Assembly: GCA_002385475.1 (NCBI GenBank)
Contig: DGDO01000067.1
Coordinates: 1-11,515, forward strand
Source of the DNA: Candidatus Sordicultor fermentans
GTDB taxonomy: Bacteria; Atribacterota; Atribacteria; Atribacterales; Caldatribacteriaceae
Direction of reading: 5' to 3'
DNA: 11,515 bases
Shown: positions 7,944-11,515 of the stretch, in pieces
How positions within the stretch are numbered: position 1 is the stretch's first letter
Layout: each line of letters begins with the position of its first letter
The notes under the pieces: generated by a model
What the model was told of the DNA's origin: nothing
Database searches by the model: none
Seen by the model: the letters and a program-made list of their open reading frames with translations, nothing else
Made by a program: the position numbers and the translations under genes

Positions 7944-8562
7944 CTCCTGTATCCGGAGTTTTTTTCTGGGAGTGGTGATTATCCTCTTTTTATCTCAAAG
8001 AGGAGGGGCTCTTCCTGTCTTCGTGATAGAGGGTGGGGAGAGCTTCCCTTTTTTACCTCCGATAGTAGAATCGAGCTATAAAGAAGCTCAACTCTGTTTT
8101 CAAAGAGTGACCGGCTACTCCCCTTGTTCCTCTTTTCGCATCAAAGTTTTATCTCCAGAAATTTCTAACACTTTACCTTCCTGGGTGGCAGCGTTTTCGC
8201 GAGGTAGTACCATTTATCTTCGCTCCCCGCTTTTACTTTTCCAGCGAGGAATTCTTTCTTCCACCCTGGCTCATGAATTTTTCCATGTTTTTGTGGAAAG
8301 CTTTGGCTGGCAGCTTCCTTCCTGGTTTGAAGAGGGTATGGCTTCTTTCTTTTTCCCCACCCCCGGGGAAATATTCCCCGAAGGAGCGGGCGAGTTTTAC
8401 GAGGGGTGTCAGGAATCTTTCCGGATTTTTAAGGAAAAAATAGGAGAGGAAAACCTTCCCTCTTTTTTCTCTACTGTTCAGGAAATGGGTTTTGAAGAAG
8501 CTTTTTTTATCTGGACGGGAGAAAAAGAAGAAGATTTTGGTAAACATATTGATGGAGAATGA
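7912..8562 (+). CDS. Exported HExxH zinc metallopeptidase (gluzincin, peptidase MA-like)
   Basis: A small zinc-dependent peptidase. HEFFH (H121, E122, H125) supplies two zinc ligands and the catalytic Glu. PSWFEEGMA, with E140/E141, supplies the third ligand in the WxxEG style of the peptidase MA-like (Peptidase_MA_2) group. The N-terminus has Lys-Lys-Arg followed by a hydrophobic stretch (about 16-31) ending near GGA-LP, a signal peptide or anchor, so the catalytic part faces the periplasm. At 216 aa it is short, and little follows the third ligand. ATG 7912 lies inside the alpha-2-macroglobulin gene, overlapping it by 32 nt, which implies translational coupling. Its substrate is unknown. 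The position suggests a link with the protease trap, as partner, processing enzyme or endogenous target, but this is inference. The family call is good, the subfamily less so. Confidence 0.85.
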   Translation: MEKKRIWWWNNSCIRSFFLGVVIILFLSQRGGALPVFVIEGGESFPFLPPIVESSYKEAQLCFQRVTGYSPCSSFRIKVLSPEISNTLPSWVAAFSRGSTIYLRSPLLLFQRGILSSTLAHEFFHVFVESFGWQLPSWFEEGMASFFFPTPGEIFPEGAGEFYEGCQESFRIFKEKIGEENLPSFFSTVQEMGFEEAFFIWTGEKEEDFGKHIDGE

Positions 8563-9268
8563 TGTTATTCTTAAATTTAAAAATGTAGGAAAAAAAATAA
8601 GGGACAGAGTAATCCTGGAAGGAGTATCTTTTGAGGTCAGAGAAGGAGAAATATTCGGACTTCTGGGAGGAAACGGAGCAGGAAAGAGCACTTTGATACG
8701 CCTTCTTTTTGGTCTGGTTCTGCCTTCTGCGGGGTATTTTTATGTGGGAGATTATCGCTGCCCTCCCCATAATCCCGAGGCTAAAGCACTGATGGGAGGA
8801 TGTCTGGATAACACTTCTTTTTACGGGAATTTAACCGGGATAGAAAATATCACTCTTTTTGCCTCTCTGTCTTCCTGCTACCCCCGCCGGGGGGAGATAG
8901 AGTATTTTGCTTCTCTTCTGGGTTTTGAGCTATCCCTGCTTTATAAGAAAGTAAGTGGTTATTCTCAAGGAGAGAAGAAAAAGCTTTCTCTTCTCCATTC
9001 TCTTTTTCCTCTTCCCCGAATTTTAGTCTGGGATGAACCATGGGTGGGGCTTGACCCCCGGGGAGCGAAAGAAGTCCAGGAGCTCATTTTAGCTTTAAAT
9101 GCCGAGGAGAGGGTAACTTTTTTCCTTTCTTCTCCTGTTTCTCAGGAGGTGGAAAAGATAGCTCAAAGAGCAGCCATTTTGCACCAGGGTAAAATAAAGT
9201 GGAATGATTATTTAACTCCTAATGTTTCTCTGGAAGAAATTTACTGGGAGATAATAGAAAGAAAATGA
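8552..9268 (+). CDS. ABC-2 type transporter ATP-binding protein with altered switch region
   Basis: The nucleotide-binding subunit of an ABC-2 type exporter. Numbered from ATG 8552: Walker A GGNGAGKST is at 39-47 (K45), the signature is YSQGEKKK (137-144) in place of LSGGQ, Walker B is LVWDEP with D161 and E162, and the D-loop is GLDPRG. Two deviations stand out. The switch (H-loop) position, normally SSH, reads SSP (P195). The Q-loop region reads CLDNTSFY, an acidic variant like those of BcrA-type ATPases. The reading frame is open upstream to a TTG at 8492, but the added 20 residues are Lys-rich and precede the normal domain start, so ATG 8552 is preferred; it overlaps the peptidase gene by 11 nt, with only a weak ribosome site. 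It pairs with the permease directly downstream. The cargo is unknown. Confidence 0.93.
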   Translation: MENDVILKFKNVGKKIRDRVILEGVSFEVREGEIFGLLGGNGAGKSTLIRLLFGLVLPSAGYFYVGDYRCPPHNPEAKALMGGCLDNTSFYGNLTGIENITLFASLSSCYPRRGEIEYFASLLGFELSLLYKKVSGYSQGEKKKLSLLHSLFPLPRILVWDEPWVGLDPRGAKEVQELILALNAEERVTFFLSSPVSQEVEKIAQRAAILHQGKIKWNDYLTPNVSLEEIYWEIIERK

Positions 9269-9990
9269 AAGCTATAAAAGCAGAGATCAAAAAAGCAATT
9301 CATAACCCTCGCTTCTACGGAGGGATTTTGATTTCCTGGGCTCTGGCAGGTTTAGTAGTAGCTCAAGCCTGGCGTGACCCCCTCTCTTTTTATTTGGGGA
9401 AAATTACTCTTTCCTTTTCTCTTTTATATCCTCTGGCACTTTTTGGTCCGGTGGGGGGAATCTGGGGAGGAACAGAAAATATTGCCGAAGAGAGAATGGA
9501 AGGAACTCTATCAACTACTCTTCTCCGCCCCCTCTCTCGCTGGGAGTGGTATTGGGGGAAAGCAGGATTCACTCTTTTTTATAACCTGCTCTTGGTTTTC
9601 ACTCCTCTTTTAGGGATGGCATTGCTGGAAAAAATTATGTGGGGAGGAGGGTTTTCTTTCCGCCTTTTAGGAGGAGGGGTGATGGTTGCGCTCTACATTA
9701 GCTCTTTTTCTGCTTTATCTTATCTTTTCTCTTCTCTTTTCTATCGTCCCTGGGGAGGACCTCTTCTGGCTCTGGGAATAGGAGCTTTTTCCTGGATAGT
9801 AGAGCGCCTGGGAGGAGGAGAAAATGTCCAGATTTATCTTATCACCCATCACCTTTCTTCTTTCAACATCTTTTTCTTACCCCGGATTGATTGGCATCAA
9901 GCCCTTAGCTCTTTTTTAATTCTGGGAAGCTACACCGGAGGAGGGCTTCTCATAGGAGCGCTCATTTTTATGAGACAGGAAGAAAAATAA
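9265..9990 (+). CDS. ABC-2 type transporter permease
   Basis: The membrane subunit paired with the preceding ATPase. About six hydrophobic helices are visible at roughly 17-35, 47-68, 101-121, 134-157, 163-180 and 211-235. The segment EERMEGTLSTTLLRPLSR (75-92), between helices 2 and 3, matches the cytoplasmic motif of NosY/ABC-2 permeases (E..GT..LLxxPxSR). At 241 aa it is a typical size for this group. Start and previous stop share the ATGA overlap at 9265-9268, so the subunits are translationally coupled. It is the last gene of the operon, and the stop codon abuts the first hairpin of the downstream palindrome. Related pairs move lipids, peptides or drugs, or help assemble membrane complexes. 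Nothing in the sequence fixes the substrate. Confidence 0.9.
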   Translation: MKAIKAEIKKAIHNPRFYGGILISWALAGLVVAQAWRDPLSFYLGKITLSFSLLYPLALFGPVGGIWGGTENIAEERMEGTLSTTLLRPLSRWEWYWGKAGFTLFYNLLLVFTPLLGMALLEKIMWGGGFSFRLLGGGVMVALYISSFSALSYLFSSLFYRPWGGPLLALGIGAFSWIVERLGGGENVQIYLITHHLSSFNIFFLPRIDWHQALSSFLILGSYTGGGLLIGALIFMRQEEK

Positions 9991-10024
9991 GGTTTATAAG
10001 GGAGCAACACCCCCCTTATAAACC
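9991..10024. repeat. Left-end hairpin, perfect 12-bp stem
   Basis: GGTTTATAAGGG (9991-10002) pairs perfectly with CCCTTATAAACC (10013-10024) across a 10-nt loop. It starts directly after the permease stop codon and is followed by CCC rather than a T tract, so it is not a classic intrinsic terminator. It may stabilise the mRNA 3' end or form the left tip of the palindrome. Confidence 0.85.
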
Positions 10025-10060
10025 CCCGAAGATACAAAACATCTAAAAAAAGACATAAAT

Positions 10061-10096
10061 AAAAAACTACCGGGAGAAAAAGCATATCTCCCGGTA
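10061..10096 (-). terminator. Rho-independent terminator for the aldo/keto reductase gene
   Basis: Read on the minus strand, TACCGGGAGA and TCTCCCGGTA (10087-10096 with 10068-10077) form a perfect 10-bp stem with a 9-nt loop, followed by G and six T residues (10067-10061) and further T-rich sequence. This is a classic intrinsic terminator about 210-245 nt beyond the reductase stop codon. Confidence 0.65.
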
Positions 10097-10120
10097 TAGG
10101 GGATCCTTTTTCCCCTTATA
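10095..10120. repeat. Central TATAGGGG/CCCCTTATA hairpin
   Basis: TATAGGGGA (10095-10103) pairs with TCCCCTTATA (10111-10120) with a single bulged T. The sequence closely resembles the right-end hairpin, including a loop that starts ATC and is T-rich, so it looks like a third, diverged copy of the same module. It overlaps the ends of both neighbouring terminator stems, so the folds must be alternatives. Confidence 0.7.
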
Positions 10121-10156
10121 CTGGGGAAGACGCTCTTCCTTCCTCAGTAGTTTTTT
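10119..10156 (+). terminator. Rho-independent terminator for the seven-gene operon
   Basis: TACTGGGGAAG (10119-10129) pairs with CTTCCTCAGTA (10139-10149) over 11 positions including one G-U pair, with a 9-nt loop, followed by G and six T residues (10151-10156). It lies about 130 nt after the permease stop and is the best plus-strand terminator. It stands back to back with the minus-strand one at 10061-10096. Confidence 0.65.
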
Positions 10157-10197
10157 ACCGAGGGAGGCTCTTTCTCCCTTGGTTGCATTTATTTTTT
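10157..10197 (+). terminator. Possible second plus-strand terminator hairpin
   Basis: ACCGAGGGAG (10157-10166) pairs with CTCCCTTGGT (10174-10183) with one G-U pair and a 7-nt loop, followed by TGCATTTATTTTTT. The T tract starts a few bases late, so it may be a backup terminator or simply part of the palindrome. Confidence 0.45.
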
Positions 10198-10271
10198 CTG
10201 CTTTTTCAATTCCTTTCTTTTTTGCTTACGCCGTAGGCTGTCTGTTTTTTATCTTTATGTTTTCTGGGGGT

Positions 10272-10300
10272 TATAAGGGGGATCTTTCTTCCCCCTTATA
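10272..10300. repeat. Right-end hairpin, perfect 10-bp stem
   Basis: TATAAGGGGG (10272-10281) pairs perfectly with CCCCCTTATA (10291-10300), loop ATCTTTCTT. It mirrors the left-end hairpin and lies 6 nt beyond the reductase stop codon on the minus strand. No T tract follows on either strand. Confidence 0.85.
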
Positions 10301-10306
10301 GTTCAT

Positions 10307-11437
10307 TCACTCTTCAAAAGCTCGAGCAACTTTCTCTAAAAGCTCGGGGATGGGGAGCTCTTGAGGACATAAATCTTCACAATCTCCACACCCGAGACAT
10401 GAAGAGGCTCTTTCTTCCTCAGGAAGAGCTAAATATTTCCGACGAGCGTCCTCAAAAGCAATCTTTTGAAAGGCATCATTATAAAGCTCAAAATTGCGGG
10501 AGATATTTACCCCGTTAGGGCAAGGAAGACAATATTTACACGCATTACAGTTGATAGAAGGGAGTCTTTCAAAGGCCTCTCGAGCTCTCTCAATTATCTT
10601 TAACTCCTCCGGGGATAATAAACCTACTCCCGAAGAAGAAGCGATTTCTATGTTCTCCTTGACCTGCTGGAGGTTGCTCATCCCGCTCAGAACCACCGCT
10701 ACTTCTTTTTGATTCCACAGCCACAGGAGGGCCCAGGCTACTGGACTTCTTTTAACGGGAGCCTCGTCAAAAATTTTTTGCACTTCCTCTGGAGGATTGG
10801 CTAATCTTCCTCCCCGCAAAGGTTCCATTATTACCACCGCTATCCCCTTTTGAGCTGCATATTGAAGACCAAATTGCCCGGCTTGGTGGTCAATGTCGAG
10901 ATAATTGTATTGAATCTGGCAGAAAGTCCAGGGATAAGCATCGATTATTTTTTTAAAAGTTTCCCGGTCGTCGTGAAAAGAAAAACCAATATGACCAATC
11001 TTTCCCTTTTGAATGGCCTTTTCTGCCCAGTTCAGCGCTTCCAAACGCTCAAGTTTAGCCCACCGGTCTTTATTCAGGTCATGGAAAAGATAAAAATCGA
11101 TGTGCTCGGTGTCTAACTTTCTAAGTTGCTCATCCAAGTAGCGGTCCATATCCTGCACGGTATCTACTAACCACACCGGAAGTTTAGTAGCCACTTTTAC
11201 TTTTTGTCGATATCCACCTTTTAGAGCTTTTCCGACCAATATTTCACTCTTCCCGCCATGGTAGCCGTAGGCGGTATCTAAATAATTTACTCCGTGGTCA
11301 ATGGCATAATGAATCATTTCTAAAGCTTGAGCCTCATCTATATCGGTATAATCCGCGCTTTTTGAGGGTAACCGCATAGCTCCAAATCCCAGAGCTGAAA
11401 CCTGGAAATCCAATTTCCCGAAAGGGCGATACTGCAT
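10307..11437 (-). CDS. Aldo/keto reductase with C-terminal 4Fe-4S ferredoxin-type domain
   Basis: A 376-aa oxidoreductase of the aldo/keto reductase superfamily, fused as usual in this bacterial subgroup to an iron-sulfur tail. The catalytic tetrad is intact: D54 and Y59 (in YLDTAYGYHGG), K85 (VATKLP) and H119 (FYLFHDL). The N-terminal GFGAMRLP motif is typical. The tail carries CxxCxxCxxCP (C297, C300, C303, C306) and CxxCxxCxxxCP (C347, C350, C353, C357), enough ligands for two 4Fe-4S clusters, though often only the second pattern is called. It is probably a cytoplasmic enzyme in a low-oxygen cell; substrate and electron partner are unknown. The ATG has a strong AGGAGGAG ribosome site (11443-11450 in plus coordinates) at 5-nt spacing. 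It is convergent with the seven-gene operon and separated by the hairpin-rich element, so functional linkage is unlikely. Confidence 0.95.
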   Translation of the reverse strand: MQYRPFGKLDFQVSALGFGAMRLPSKSADYTDIDEAQALEMIHYAIDHGVNYLDTAYGYHGGKSEILVGKALKGGYRQKVKVATKLPVWLVDTVQDMDRYLDEQLRKLDTEHIDFYLFHDLNKDRWAKLERLEALNWAEKAIQKGKIGHIGFSFHDDRETFKKIIDAYPWTFCQIQYNYLDIDHQAGQFGLQYAAQKGIAVVIMEPLRGGRLANPPEEVQKIFDEAPVKRSPVAWALLWLWNQKEVAVVLSGMSNLQQVKENIEIASSSGVGLLSPEELKIIERAREAFERLPSINCNACKYCLPCPNGVNISRNFELYNDAFQKIAFEDARRKYLALPEEERASSCLGCGDCEDLCPQELPIPELLEKVARAFEE

Positions 11438-11482
11438 TAATTCTCCTCCTTTATTTTTGGCCAGTGTTATTTATGGGTCTTT

Positions 11483-11507
11483 ATTATATTTTTACCATAT
11501 CGGTCAA
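11483..11507 (-). promoter_or_regulatory. Possible promoter of the aldo/keto reductase gene
   Basis: On the minus strand a perfect TATAAT (-10) lies at 11488-11483, about 45 nt before the start codon. TTGACC at 11507-11502 looks like a -35 box but is only 13 bp away, too close for the usual 16-18. Using the -10 with a poorer -35 further upstream (TCTCTT, 17-bp spacer) is possible. Confidence 0.4.
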
Positions 11508-11515
11508 GAGAGATA

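Larger units (their letters stand above)
9991..10306. repeat. About 306-bp palindromic, hairpin-rich element between convergent genes (MITE-like)
   Basis: No gene is seen here; the stretch is almost entirely inverted repeats. The left arm (from 9995) and the reverse complement of the right arm (ending 10300) share TATAAGGG, then CCCCCTTATAA, CCCCC, AAACAT and an A-rich tail, an imperfect terminal inverted repeat of about 50 bp. CATAAATAAAAAAC (10054-10067) also pairs with GTTTTTTAtcTTTATG (10244-10259, 2-nt bulge). AAAAAACTAC (10061-10070) is perfectly complementary to GTAGTTTTTT (10147-10156). The arms are flanked by GTT on both sides (9992-9994 and 10301-10303), a possible 3-bp target duplication, though chance is likely. 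A short hairpin at 10224-10238 (loop GCC) lies in the T-rich right part. It could be a non-autonomous mobile element, a REP-like repeat, or a composite bidirectional terminator. Confidence 0.7.

Noticed and set aside
8492..8551. N-terminal extension of the ABC ATPase from a TTG codon
   Set aside because: The 20 added residues are Lys-rich, precede the usual domain start, and would lie fully inside the peptidase gene. ATG 8552 fits the family better.
8233..8691. 152-codon minus-strand reading frame opposite the peptidase and ATPase genes
   Set aside because: Low-complexity translation rich in Phe, Ser and Lys, with no motif. It mirrors two strongly supported plus-strand genes with conserved motifs.
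9991..10306. CRISPR array or tRNA in the repeat-rich intergenic region
   Set aside because: The repeats are inverted and unevenly spaced rather than direct with constant spacers, and no cloverleaf or TTC-arm sequence is present.
10011..10306. Remnant of a transposase gene inside the palindromic element
   Set aside because: No open frame of useful length was found; the interior is hairpins and T-rich sequence. If mobile, it would have to be non-autonomous.
10850..11116. 88-codon plus-strand frame within the aldo/keto reductase gene
   Set aside because: It lies opposite a gene with an intact catalytic tetrad and iron-sulfur motifs, and its translation resembles nothing known.

Overview
The window looks like a piece of a bacterial chromosome of moderate GC content, probably from an anaerobic and possibly thermophilic, two-membrane (diderm) bacterium. 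This rests on an aldo/keto reductase with a ferredoxin-like 4Fe-4S tail, frequent GTG/TTG-type starts behind strong AGGAGG ribosome sites, tight gene overlaps, and a bacterial alpha-2-macroglobulin, a protein normally kept in the periplasm. No marker allows a confident phylum call. An uncultured anaerobic lineage would fit, but that is only inference.

Region 1 (1-9990, + strand) is a run of seven genes with gaps of 11-36 nt or overlaps of 4-32 nt, so it is probably one operon. The order is: a UbiB/AarF-type atypical kinase with two C-terminal membrane helices (190-1842); an unrecognised secreted protein of about 235 aa (1882-2589); a secreted DUF1175 (YfaT-like) protein with a Cys/His pair like NlpC/P60 hydrolases and a DxDxDG calcium-type loop, apparently starting at a rare ACG codon (2601-3518); a 1470-aa bacterial alpha-2-macroglobulin with an intact CSEQ thioester motif (3531-7943); a membrane-anchored or secreted HEFFH metallopeptidase (7912-8562); an ABC-2 type ATPase with an altered switch His (8552-9268); and its six-helix permease (9265-9990). 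Four of the seven are predicted to be exported. An envelope protease trap, a putative cysteine hydrolase, a metallopeptidase and an ABC exporter in one transcription unit is the candidate undescribed system here. DUF1175 next to alpha-2-macroglobulin recalls E. coli yfaT-yfaS; the metallopeptidase and ABC pair are additions.

Region 2 (9991-10306) has no gene but is packed with structure. It is an imperfect palindrome of about 306 bp with terminal inverted repeats, each folding into its own TATAAGGG...CCCTTATA hairpin. A third, related hairpin lies in the centre, beside two back-to-back intrinsic terminators, one per strand. It sits between convergent genes and looks like a MITE-like or REP-like repeat serving as a bidirectional terminator.

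Region 3 (10307-11515, - strand) holds a complete aldo/keto reductase with two C-terminal four-cysteine clusters, a strong ribosome site, and a TATAAT box upstream.
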